Both the position numbers and the translations under genes were made by a program. From JASFTV01 sp050050615 (GTDB taxonomy: Bacteria > Desulfobacterota > DSM-4660 > Desulfatiglandales > HGW-15): a stretch of 6,778 bases of DNA. Positions within the stretch are counted from its first letter, which is position 1. Every line of letters begins with the position of its first letter. The stretch is from positions 1 through 6,778 of the forward strand of contig JASFTV010000186.1 of assembly GCA_050050615.1 (NCBI GenBank), read 5' to 3'. Shown in pieces: positions 1 through 5,896 of this stretch. The notes beneath the pieces were generated by a model. It saw nothing but the letters and a program-made list of their open reading frames with translations. It was not told the origin of the DNA and searched no databases.

Positions 1-30
1 AATATTTTCTATAATTAAAAGGAGATCATA

Positions 31-348
31 ATGAATATCTACGTAGGGAATCTATCGTATGGGGTGACCGAAGAGGATTTAAAAGAGGCTTTTGAGGTCT
101 TTGGGGAAGTAGAAACCGTCAAGGTTTTAAAAGACTATGACACGGGCAGATCAAAAGGATTTGGATTCGTAGAGATGTCAAATAATGCTGATGCTCAGTC
201 GGCAATTAACGGCCTGAACGATAAAGAGCTTAAAGGACGAACGCTAAAGGTTAATACGGCTCGCCGCCGCACCGAAAATCGCGGTGGTAGAGGAGGATTT
301 GGTGGTGGCAGAAGAGGTGGAAGACAGGGTGGGGGACGGCGTTTTTAG
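31..348 (+). CDS. Small RRM-domain RNA-binding protein with RGG-rich tail
   Basis: This 105-residue protein is a single RNA recognition motif followed by a basic glycine tail. The RNP2 strand IYVGNL lies at residues 3-8 and the RNP1 strand KGFGFVEM at 42-49; both carry the aromatic residues that stack on RNA bases in this family. The fold runs to about residue 77. Residues 78-105 are almost entirely Arg and Gly with a few Gln and Phe, like eukaryotic RGG boxes and the Rbp proteins of cyanobacteria. It is expected to bind single-stranded RNA in the cytoplasm; bacterial relatives have been linked to cold or stress adaptation, but its targets here are unknown. The ATG at 31 has a good Shine-Dalgarno (AAGGAG, 19-24) and places RNP2 at the usual N-terminal position. 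A bulged hairpin begins at the base after the stop, so the gene is probably monocistronic. Family call is secure; role is inferred. Confidence 0.95.
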   Translation: MNIYVGNLSYGVTEEDLKEAFEVFGEVETVKVLKDYDTGRSKGFGFVEMSNNADAQSAINGLNDKELKGRTLKVNTARRRTENRGGRGGFGGGRRGGRQGGGRRF

Positions 349-396
349 TAACCCAGATCGAAGATCAAGCCTGACATCTCTCGATGGGTTATTATT
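349..396 (+). terminator. Bulged hairpin after the RRM gene, probable terminator
   Basis: An imperfect hairpin starts at the first base after the TAG stop. The 7-bp outer stem TAACCCA (349-355) pairs with TGGGTTA (385-391). After a 2-base bulge, TCGA (358-361) pairs with TCGA (381-384), and AGAT (362-365) pairs with ATCT (376-379) with C380 bulged. The loop is 10 bases (366-375). The right arm runs into the T-rich stretch TTATTATTG. Position and shape fit an intrinsic terminator, but the T tract is broken by A residues, so it may instead be a 3' UTR element that stabilises or regulates the message. Confidence 0.5.
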
Positions 397-575
397 GTGA
401 TTACGGGGTCCGGTTGAGAGCCTGGTTTTGCCTTTCCCCGGCTAGTTTGGTGTTCCATTTTATCCGCCTCTCTCACCTTACATAGTAAATCCATCTTAAG
501 GTAGGGTCTTGTTCTGTCAGGAATACCAACTGCACCCTATTGTTTTTATGGCTGCGGCAGCTCAGAGTCTGTAAG

Positions 576-600
576 GGAAAAACCGTTTCCTGATTATAAT
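576..600 (+). promoter_or_regulatory. Possible sigma-70 promoter (-10 TATAAT) with small inverted repeat
   Basis: A perfect -10 hexamer TATAAT sits at 595-600, 62 bases upstream of the radical SAM start codon. A TG dinucleotide at 591-592 is one base off the extended -10 position. No good -35 hexamer is found 16-18 bases upstream; the region reads GTAAGG. An inverted repeat GGAAA (576-580) / TTTCC (586-590) overlaps the spacer and could be an operator half-pair or chance. The call rests on the -10 box alone. Confidence 0.35.
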
Positions 601-661
601 CTGCCAGCCTAAACACCGATATTGCAAAAGATAATTATGATAGGGGAGAGAAGCAGAGCGA

Positions 662-2152
662 ATGAAGACTATGCGAATCTTGCTGATTTATCCCGAGTAT
701 CCGGACACTTTCTGGAGTTTCAAGCACGCCCTGAAATTCATTCGCAAAAGGGCGGCCTTGCCTCCGCTGGGTCTTCTGACAATAGGAGCGATGCTGCCCA
801 AAGAATGGCCCAAGAAGTTGGTTGATGTGAATGTAGCCAAGCTCGCTGAAAAAGACCTGGCGTGGGCTGATTACGCTTTTATCAGCGGCATGGTTGTGCA
901 AAGAGAGTCAGCACGTGAAATCATTGCCCGGTGTAAGGAGGCAGGTCTTAAGATCGTTGCTGGCGGGCCGCTCTTCACCAGCGAACCCGATGAGTTTGAG
1001 GATGTGGACCATTTTGTACTCAATGAGGCCGAACTGACCCTTCCCCCCTTTCTGGCGGATCTGGAGAAGGGGTACGCCAGGCACATCTACGAGACATCCG
1101 AGTTTTGCGACATTCGAAAAACCCCTGCTCCTATGTGGGAGTTGATGGATTTGAAACATTACGCCTCGATGAGCATCCAGTTCTCCCGGGGCTGTCCGTT
1201 CAATTGTGATTTCTGTAACGTGACAGCATTATTCGGGCATCGGTCACGCATCAAAACAGCCGAGCAGATTATTGCCGAGCTGGATGGGCTTTACGATCAA
1301 GGGTGGCGTGGACAGGTCTTTTTTGTGGATGATAACTTTATCGGCAACAAAGGCTATCTAAAGAACCATCTTCTGCCGGCACTCATCCAATGGCAGAAAG
1401 GCAAGAAGGGAGTCCCTTTCAACACAGAGGCTTCGGTCAATCTGGCCGATGACGAGCCGCTGATGGAGATGATGGTCCAGGCAGGCTTTGATGCGGTGTT
1501 CATCGGAATCGAAACGCCCAATGAAGAAAGCCTGGCTGAATGCAACAAACAGCAGAACAAGAACCGTAACCTGCTGGAGAGTGTAAAGCGCATGCAGCGG
1601 GCCGGACTGCAAGTGACAGGAGGCTTCATTGTCGGCTTTGACAGTGACACGCCATCCATCTTTCAGCGGCAGATTGAGTTTATCCAAAAAAGCGGAATCG
1701 TGACGGCGATGGTCGGCCTACTTAACGCTCCTCCCGGCACAAGGCTCTATGAACGTATGAGAAAAGAGGGCCGCCTGATCGGCCTTATCTCAGGAGATAA
1801 CATAGATGGCACAACCAACATCCTTCCTAAAATGGGGCTTGATGCGCTGCGTGAGGGATATAGAAACATAATGCAACAGATTTACTCGCCCCAGCATTAC
1901 TATAAACGAGCGCTGACCTTCCTCCGAGAGTATAAGACGCCGAAGATTAGAACTCCTCTAGATTTTCAACGTTTGCTGGGACTTCTGCGTTCAAGCATCC
2001 GTCTAGGTATTTTTGGCAAAGAGCGATTCCAATATTGGAAGATTTTGTTCTGGACTCTTTTTCGCCGACCTCAATTGTTTACGCTGACTATTACATTTGC
2101 GATCTACGGCCACCATTTCCGCAGAATCTGCAAATTGATTAACATTCGGTGA
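662..2152 (+). CDS. B12-binding-type radical SAM protein, HpnP-like/DUF4070 architecture
   Basis: This 496-residue enzyme has three parts. Residues 1-150 form a cobalamin-binding-type Rossmann domain (strand MRILLIYPEYP at the start, then PPLGLLTIGAMLP and IVAGGPLFTSEP). Residues 165-370 are the radical SAM barrel, with Cys178, Cys182 and Cys185 in the CxxxCxxC motif that holds the 4Fe-4S cluster and SAM. Downstream barrel features are VFFVDDNFIGNK (219-230), the IGIETP strand (281-286) and GGFIVGFDSDT (320-330). A C-terminal helical extension resembling DUF4070 follows from about 370; it is rich in basic and aromatic residues and may lie against the membrane. The usual B12 ligand motif DxHxxG is absent. 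The architecture matches class B radical SAM methylases and relatives such as the hopanoid C-2 methylase HpnP, but the family is broad and the substrate cannot be read from the sequence. The ATG at 662 is preferred over 671 because AGGGGAGAG at 642-650 is already at long spacing. No biosynthetic partner gene lies nearby. Confidence 0.9.
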   Translation: MKTMRILLIYPEYPDTFWSFKHALKFIRKRAALPPLGLLTIGAMLPKEWPKKLVDVNVAKLAEKDLAWADYAFISGMVVQRESAREIIARCKEAGLKIVAGGPLFTSEPDEFEDVDHFVLNEAELTLPPFLADLEKGYARHIYETSEFCDIRKTPAPMWELMDLKHYASMSIQFSRGCPFNCDFCNVTALFGHRSRIKTAEQIIAELDGLYDQGWRGQVFFVDDNFIGNKGYLKNHLLPALIQWQKGKKGVPFNTEASVNLADDEPLMEMMVQAGFDAVFIGIETPNEESLAECNKQQNKNRNLLESVKRMQRAGLQVTGGFIVGFDSDTPSIFQRQIEFIQKSGIVTAMVGLLNAPPGTRLYERMRKEGRLIGLISGDNIDGTTNILPKMGLDALREGYRNIMQQIYSPQHYYKRALTFLREYKTPKIRTPLDFQRLLGLLRSSIRLGIFGKERFQYWKILFWTLFRRPQLFTLTITFAIYGHHFRRICKLINIR

Positions 2153-2160
2153 ACCGGATG
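2143..2160 (+). terminator. Near-perfect palindrome across the radical SAM stop codon
   Basis: CATTCGGT (2143-2150) and ACCGGATG (2153-2160) form an 8-bp stem with one T-G wobble around a GA centre. The TGA stop at 2150-2152 sits in the tip. The T-rich stretch CTTTCCTTTATT follows only after a gap of about 12 bases, so this is a weak intrinsic terminator candidate. It could also protect the 3' end of the message or be chance. Confidence 0.3.
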
Positions 2161-2270
2161 ATGAGACCAGTGGCTTTCCTTTATTAAGGATATTGATCAC
2201 GACAATGTTCACAGGATTCTCATCACAATATGAAACCTCTAATAGCCTAGGTGTTGTGAGATATGTGATA

Positions 2271-2310
2271 TGGCACTGACGCACTGCCTTAGGATCCAAG
2301 GGTGGTGCCA
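2271..2310 (+). promoter_or_regulatory. Possible stem-loop in the hflK leader
   Basis: TGGCAC (2271-2276) can pair with GTGCCA (2305-2310), and inside it CCTT (2287-2290) pairs with AAGG (2298-2301) around the palindrome GGATCC. The element ends about 25 bases before the hflK Shine-Dalgarno. No T tract follows, so it is not a terminator on this strand. It is a candidate leader structure or protein-binding site only; pairing was found by eye. Confidence 0.25.
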
Positions 2311-2350
2311 GGGAAAAAGAAGTTTGTGATAAGAAGGGAGGAGAGTATTT

Positions 2351-3361
2351 ATGCCTTGGAATAATAATCCAGGAGGTCGGCAAGAGGGTCTTCCAGATCT
2401 TTCCGAAATGATCAAGAAGGCGGGAGATTCACTGAGCCTCGGGAAGGGAAGAAAGCCTCTGTGGCTTATTGTGATCGTCATTGTTCTCGCGGTCTTTTTG
2501 GCTTACACCGCCATTTACACCATTGCCCCCGGTCACCAGGGGGTCATTCTGCGATTTGGCAGGTATTCTGGTATGGTCCTGCCGGGGCTTCACTTCAAGA
2601 TCCCCTTTGGGGTCGACACGGTTTTCAAGGTACATACGGAACAAGTGGACACGGAGACCTTTGGTTTCAAAAGCGTCCGCCCCGGTATTCGGACCCAGTA
2701 TGAAAAGAGCGCCGTGACGGAGCGAGAATCTCTCATGCTCACCGGGGACCTAAACGTCATCGATGTTGAGTGGATCGTCCAGTTCCGGAGGGAAGACCCC
2801 CGAAAATACCTCTTTAACGTACAAGACCCGATTATGGCAATCCGGGATATCAGCGAATCGGTGAATCGGCGCATCGTGGGGAACAGGAGCTTTGACTATG
2901 TTCTCCAAAACCGTGAAGAGGTGAACAAGATGGCTCAGGAAGAGCTTCAGAAGATTCTCGATGAGTATGAAACCGGAATCCGCGTCGTCAACGTGAGACT
3001 TCAGAACGTGGTGCCTCCTGATCCTGTAAAAGGCGCCTTCAACGAAGTGAACGAGGCCCAGGAGACTTACAATAGAGAGATTCCAAAGGCCAAGGGAGAG
3101 GCGGAAAGAACGATCAACGGGGCCCGGGGATTCGCGCTCGAGCGGGTGAACCACGCTAAGGGTGATGTGGCCAGATTCTCGGCCGTTCTCAAAGAATACG
3201 GAAACGCGAAAGAAGTCACCAAACAGCGCCTCTATCTGGAGGCCTATCAGACGATCCTGCCCAACGCCAAGCAGATCTACATTATCGACAGTGAGCAGAA
3301 AGGCCTTTTGCCGCTTCTCCAGCTGAACCAGCAGGACACGAAGGGGGGTGAAGCCCAATGA
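2351..3361 (+). CDS. hflK: HflK, SPFH/prohibitin-family modulator of FtsH protease
   Basis: HflK pairs with HflC to form a large membrane-anchored cage around the FtsH protease, limiting access of membrane substrates. This 336-residue protein starts with the typical Pro-Trp-Asn-Asn N-terminus and a Gly-rich cytoplasmic segment (1-36). One membrane helix follows (about 37-57), then the periplasmic SPFH domain beginning APGHQGVILRFGRY (59-72) and including LPGLHFKIPFGVDTV (77-91). The helical coiled-coil region (about 180-300) contains VVPPDPVKGAFNEVNEAQ (220-237), highly characteristic of HflK, and the end is IYIIDSEQKGLLPLLQL. It is shorter than the roughly 420-residue E. coli protein, mainly at both termini, which is common outside enterics. 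The ATG at 2351 is supported by a strong Shine-Dalgarno, AGGGAGGAG at 2335-2343. The stop overlaps the hflC start. The ftsH gene is not in the window, as is usual for this pair. Confidence 0.96.
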   Translation: MPWNNNPGGRQEGLPDLSEMIKKAGDSLSLGKGRKPLWLIVIVIVLAVFLAYTAIYTIAPGHQGVILRFGRYSGMVLPGLHFKIPFGVDTVFKVHTEQVDTETFGFKSVRPGIRTQYEKSAVTERESLMLTGDLNVIDVEWIVQFRREDPRKYLFNVQDPIMAIRDISESVNRRIVGNRSFDYVLQNREEVNKMAQEELQKILDEYETGIRVVNVRLQNVVPPDPVKGAFNEVNEAQETYNREIPKAKGEAERTINGARGFALERVNHAKGDVARFSAVLKEYGNAKEVTKQRLYLEAYQTILPNAKQIYIIDSEQKGLLPLLQLNQQDTKGGEAQ

Positions 3362-4311
3362 GACGAATAGGAGCTTTCATCGGCGTTGTCATCGTTATTT
3401 TTCTGATCCTCTTGATTTCAGGCGCTTTCTATACGGTTCGCGAATGGGACCAAGTGGTGATCACCCAGTTTGGAAGACCAATTGGAAAACCAAAGACCGA
3501 CGCAGGCCTCAGGTTCAAGATCCCCTTCATTCAGGAGATCCATCGCTATGAGAAGCGGATTATGAGGTGGGATGGAGACCCTAAAGAGATACCCACTCGG
3601 GATAAACGGTTTATCTACGTAGATACAACGGCCCGGTGGCGAATCGTGGATGCGCAGAAATTCCTGGAGGTTCTAGGTACTTACAGTCAGGCATACGCCA
3701 AGCTGGATGACATCATTGACGCTGTTCTCCGGGATTATGTTTCGTCAAATCATCTGGTGGAGCTCGTCCGGACCACAAACGAGATGCCGACCGTGGAGGA
3801 GGGAGAAGGCAAGGTCCTCTCTCCGTTCCCGGAAGCGACGGCCCTGGAAACCGTTCGCTTGGGCAGAGAGAAGATCACCCGAGCGATTCTGCTCGAGGCT
3901 TCAAAGGCCATGCCCGCCTTTGGTATGGACCTGGTCGATGTTCGCATCAAGCGGATTAATTACATCGAGCGAGTCCGTACGAAGGTTTACGAACGGATGG
4001 TATCGGAAAGAAAGCGCAAGGCCGCCCAGTTTCGATCGGAGGGAGAGGGCCAAAAAGCAGAGATCCTCGGTGAGATGGATAAAGAGCTGAAATCAATCAT
4101 CTCGGGAGCATACCGGACGGCCGAGGAAATCCGCGGAGAGGCCGATGCCGAGGCGACCAGGATCTATGGAGACGCTTACGGTCAGGATCCGGCCTTCTAC
4201 GCCTTTTTCAAGACCCTGGAGACCTACAAAGAGGCTGCCTATAAGAACGCCTTTGTTATTCTTGGAACCGACTCTGACTATTACCGGTTCCTGAAGGCTA
4301 TCCCGAAATGA
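3358..4311 (+). CDS. hflC: HflC, SPFH-family partner of HflK
   Basis: HflC is the second subunit of the HflKC complex that surrounds FtsH in the inner membrane. This 317-residue protein has an N-terminal membrane anchor (about 5-26, MRRIGAFIGVVIVIFL onward) with almost nothing before it. The SPFH domain begins VREWDQVVITQFGRP (27-41) and LRFKIPFIQEI (51-61). The conserved segment GMDLVDVRIKRINY (189-202) and a charged coiled coil (about 205-270, SERKRKAAQFRSEGEGQKAE) follow. The C-terminus, DPAFYAFFKTLETYK then TDSDYYRFLKAIPK, closely matches the family ending. Length is near the usual 330 residues. The start overlaps the hflK stop as ATGA (3358-3361), indicating translational coupling and equal production of the two subunits; GGGGGTGAAG just upstream supplies a plausible ribosome site. 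Identity is secure from both sequence and gene order. Confidence 0.96.
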   Translation: MRRIGAFIGVVIVIFLILLISGAFYTVREWDQVVITQFGRPIGKPKTDAGLRFKIPFIQEIHRYEKRIMRWDGDPKEIPTRDKRFIYVDTTARWRIVDAQKFLEVLGTYSQAYAKLDDIIDAVLRDYVSSNHLVELVRTTNEMPTVEEGEGKVLSPFPEATALETVRLGREKITRAILLEASKAMPAFGMDLVDVRIKRINYIERVRTKVYERMVSERKRKAAQFRSEGEGQKAEILGEMDKELKSIISGAYRTAEEIRGEADAEATRIYGDAYGQDPAFYAFFKTLETYKEAAYKNAFVILGTDSDYYRFLKAIPK

Positions 4312-4400
4312 GCCTGGCTCGCTTCGTTTAGCCCTCAGGCAAAAGGAAAACAGTCAACGTCAAAGCATGACGGGCCCCCTTTGCTATCCGACTGCCCGTC
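4310..4400 (+). terminator. Two imperfect hairpins downstream of hflC
   Basis: Right after the hflC stop, GCCTGGCT (4312-4319) can pair with AGCC (4330-4333) and AGGC (4337-4340) with a 3-base bulge. Further on, GACGGGC (4369-4375) pairs with GCCCGTC (4394-4400) around an 18-base loop, followed by the pyrimidine-rich GCTCCATTTCCTTTA. Neither has a clean T tract. The second is the better candidate for the end of the hflKC transcript, perhaps as a weak or factor-assisted terminator. Confidence 0.3.
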
Positions 4401-4536
4401 GCTCCATTTCCTTTATCTCTCCCCCGAGACCCATGGAGAACCTTGTAGCGGGGAACCTTGATACTGAACAGAAAATATCGTGTTCGTTATCATTATGTGA
4501 GCCTTTTTGTTTTTGTAGCATCAGGAGAATTCTCTG

Positions 4537-5694
4537 ATGAGCAGAAAACCGACTTATGAAGAACTGAAACAAGTAGCTAAAGACTTAAATGAAGAATCCA
4601 CCAAGCGAAGGCTGGTAGAGGAAGAATTGAATATAGTTTATGCTGCATTAAACTCCGCTGCAAGTGGGGTTATGATAACGGACAAAAAAGGGAGCATCAA
4701 ATATGCAAACCCTGCTTTCCTCAGGATGTTTGAGTATGAATTTGAAAAACAGGTTACGGGTAAATGTGCGGATGAATTGTTTGCCCATCAAGGGCGTCGC
4801 AGATTCATTGACAGGGGGTCTATTATAGACAAATCAAAGGGGCAAACCGAAATATTTCCAGCCCTTCGCAAAGACGGCACCATATTCCATGTAGAGGTTT
4901 CCACCTCAAGTATTACCGACAATGAGGGACATAATGTGGGAAGGATGGCCTCGTTTGTTGATATCACCGAGCGCAAGCAGATGGAGGAAGCATTAAAAGA
5001 AGGTTCTGAAAAAATTAGACTCTTTGCTTATTCGGTTTCACATGATCTTAAAAGCCCAGCCATCGGTCTCTATGGTCTTACTAAAAGGTTGCATAAAGAT
5101 TATTCGGATATTCTTAATGAGAAAGGACAGAGGTACTGCGAGCAAATCTTGAAAACTGCTGAACAGATTGCTGCGCTTGTTGGCCAGATCAATATTTTCA
5201 TTTCAACCAAGGAAGCCCCTTTGACTGTTGAAAGATTAGAGCTAAAAGAGGTTCTTCAGGTGATTAGAGAAGAGTTTTCCTCTCAACTTAGCATTCGGGA
5301 AATAAGGTGGTCGGAGCCTGACTACATCCCTGAAATCAAAGCAGACAGATTGTCCATAATAAGGGCCTTAAGGAATCTTGTAGACAATGCACTAAAATAC
5401 GGTGGTGAAGCATTAAGTGAAATTAATATCGGACATAAGGAATTTAGGGAATCCCACATTCTTTCTGTCAAGGATAATGGCATTGGCATAAAAGAGCAAG
5501 GTTATCATCAAGACGTTTTTGGCCCTTTCATCAGAAGAAAAACATCTAAAGGTATTGAAGGATCGGGGCTAGGGCTGAGTATCGTGAGAGAAATAGCGGA
5601 AAAACATGGAGGAGAGGTTTGGCTGGAGCCTGGCCAGGACAGAGGAATAACCTTCTATATATCAATTCCAAAGTACCTGCAACTCTCACCGTGA
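4537..5694 (+). CDS. Cytoplasmic PAS-domain sensor histidine kinase
   Basis: This 385-residue kinase should sense an intracellular signal and autophosphorylate on His169. It opens with a charged helix (PTYEELKQVAKDLNEES, 5-21), a start typical of deltaproteobacterial PAS kinases, then one PAS domain (about 33-145: NSAASGVMITDKKGSIKYANPA, ending FVDITERKQ). The HisKA helix carries the H box FAYSVSHDLKSP (163-174). The HATPase domain shows the N box LRNLVDNALKYGG (278-290), the G1 box VKDNGIGI (311-318), an FGPF stretch in the ATP lid (328-331) and the G2 box GSGLGLSIV (342-350). All catalytic boxes look intact. There is no membrane segment, signal peptide or receiver domain, and no response regulator in the window, so it is an orphan here. 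Base composition is visibly more A+T-rich than in the flanking hflKC and groESL genes, consistent with a separate evolutionary history. AGGAG at 4523-4527 supports the ATG at 4537. The signal is unknown; heme, flavin or a small ligand cannot be distinguished. Confidence 0.93.
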   Translation: MSRKPTYEELKQVAKDLNEESTKRRLVEEELNIVYAALNSAASGVMITDKKGSIKYANPAFLRMFEYEFEKQVTGKCADELFAHQGRRRFIDRGSIIDKSKGQTEIFPALRKDGTIFHVEVSTSSITDNEGHNVGRMASFVDITERKQMEEALKEGSEKIRLFAYSVSHDLKSPAIGLYGLTKRLHKDYSDILNEKGQRYCEQILKTAEQIAALVGQINIFISTKEAPLTVERLELKEVLQVIREEFSSQLSIREIRWSEPDYIPEIKADRLSIIRALRNLVDNALKYGGEALSEINIGHKEFRESHILSVKDNGIGIKEQGYHQDVFGPFIRRKTSKGIEGSGLGLSIVREIAEKHGGEVWLEPGQDRGITFYISIPKYLQLSP

Positions 5695-5755
5695 TATGCA
5701 TAGTATCCGCGATTCTGTGTAGAGCAACGTAATACGGCATCTTGTCGATTTGTCG

Positions 5756-5787
5756 TGTTCCTAGTTGATCCTCAATCTAAGGAAACA
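5756..5787 (+). promoter_or_regulatory. 13-bp bulged hairpin between kinase gene and groES
   Basis: Four short stems stack with single-base bulges: TG (5756-5757) with CA (5786-5787), TTCC (5758-5761) with GGAA (5781-5784), TAG (5762-5764) with CTA (5777-5779), and TTGA (5765-5768) with TCAA (5772-5775). The loop is 3 bases. The bulged bases, A5785, A5780 and T5776, are all on the right arm. No T tract follows, so a standard terminator is unlikely. It could be an operator, a leader structure of groES, or a 3' element of the kinase message. It is not CIRCE. Confidence 0.35.
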
Positions 5788-5883
5788 GGCTATCGATCAT
5801 TCTTATAGCATTTGTTTCAACTCGTATCATTAGGGAAGCAAGTCGAAAAGGCGGAGGTTTATCTCCCGTAAACACTTTAAATT

Positions 5884-5888
5884 GGAGG
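5884..5888 (+). promoter_or_regulatory. groES Shine-Dalgarno GGAGG, decides the start
   Basis: GGAGG lies 8 bases before the ATG at 5897. An in-frame TTG at 5882 would begin upstream of this site and add five residues (MEDNI) not normal for GroES, so 5897 is the start. The stretch CTCC at 5863-5866 could pair with this GGAG, or alternatively with GGAG at 5853-5856, so two exclusive leader folds are possible. Confidence 0.8.
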
Positions 5889-5896
5889 ATAATATA

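Larger units (their letters stand above)
349..661. other. Non-coding spacer between RRM gene and radical SAM gene
   Basis: This stretch of about 313 bases holds no convincing coding sequence on either strand. It contains the hairpin after the RRM gene at its left end and a TATAAT box at 595-600 near its right end. In between there are only short inverted repeats: GCTGC-G-GCAGC at 551-561, ACCTTA/TAAGGT at 475-480 and 497-502, and CGGGG/CCCCG at 404-408 and 436-440. I see no tRNA fold and recognise no riboswitch. It probably marks the boundary between two transcription units. Confidence 0.6.

Noticed and set aside
10..15. TATAAT just before the RRM gene as its -10 box
   Set aside because: A start site about 7 bases downstream would fall inside the Shine-Dalgarno at 19-24, leaving no usable ribosome site. 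The real promoter is probably left of the window.
2271..2290. GGCACTGACGCACTGCC as part of a cobalamin riboswitch, given the B12-type enzyme upstream
   Set aside because: The conserved B12 box and the surrounding core helices are missing, and the position is downstream of the radical SAM gene rather than upstream.
2003..2383. 126-codon minus-strand open frame spanning the spacer before hflK
   Set aside because: It overlaps both the 3' end of the radical SAM gene and the hflK start, has no family features, and its composition looks random.
2750..3358. 202-codon open frame on the minus strand inside hflK
   Set aside because: It is fully antisense to hflK, with no recognisable domain; a shadow of the hflK codon pattern.
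4458..4463. TTGATA as a -35 box for the kinase gene
   Set aside because: No acceptable -10 hexamer is found 15-19 bases downstream; the nearest A+T hexamers are at wrong spacing.
5825..5830. TATCAT as a -10 box for groES
   Set aside because: The matching -35 position reads CTTATA, a poor match, and several equally weak combinations exist in this A+T-rich spacer.
5882..5896. TTG at 5882 as groES start
   Set aside because: It would lie ahead of the Shine-Dalgarno and add five non-conserved residues; the ATG at 5897 gives the standard 96-residue protein.
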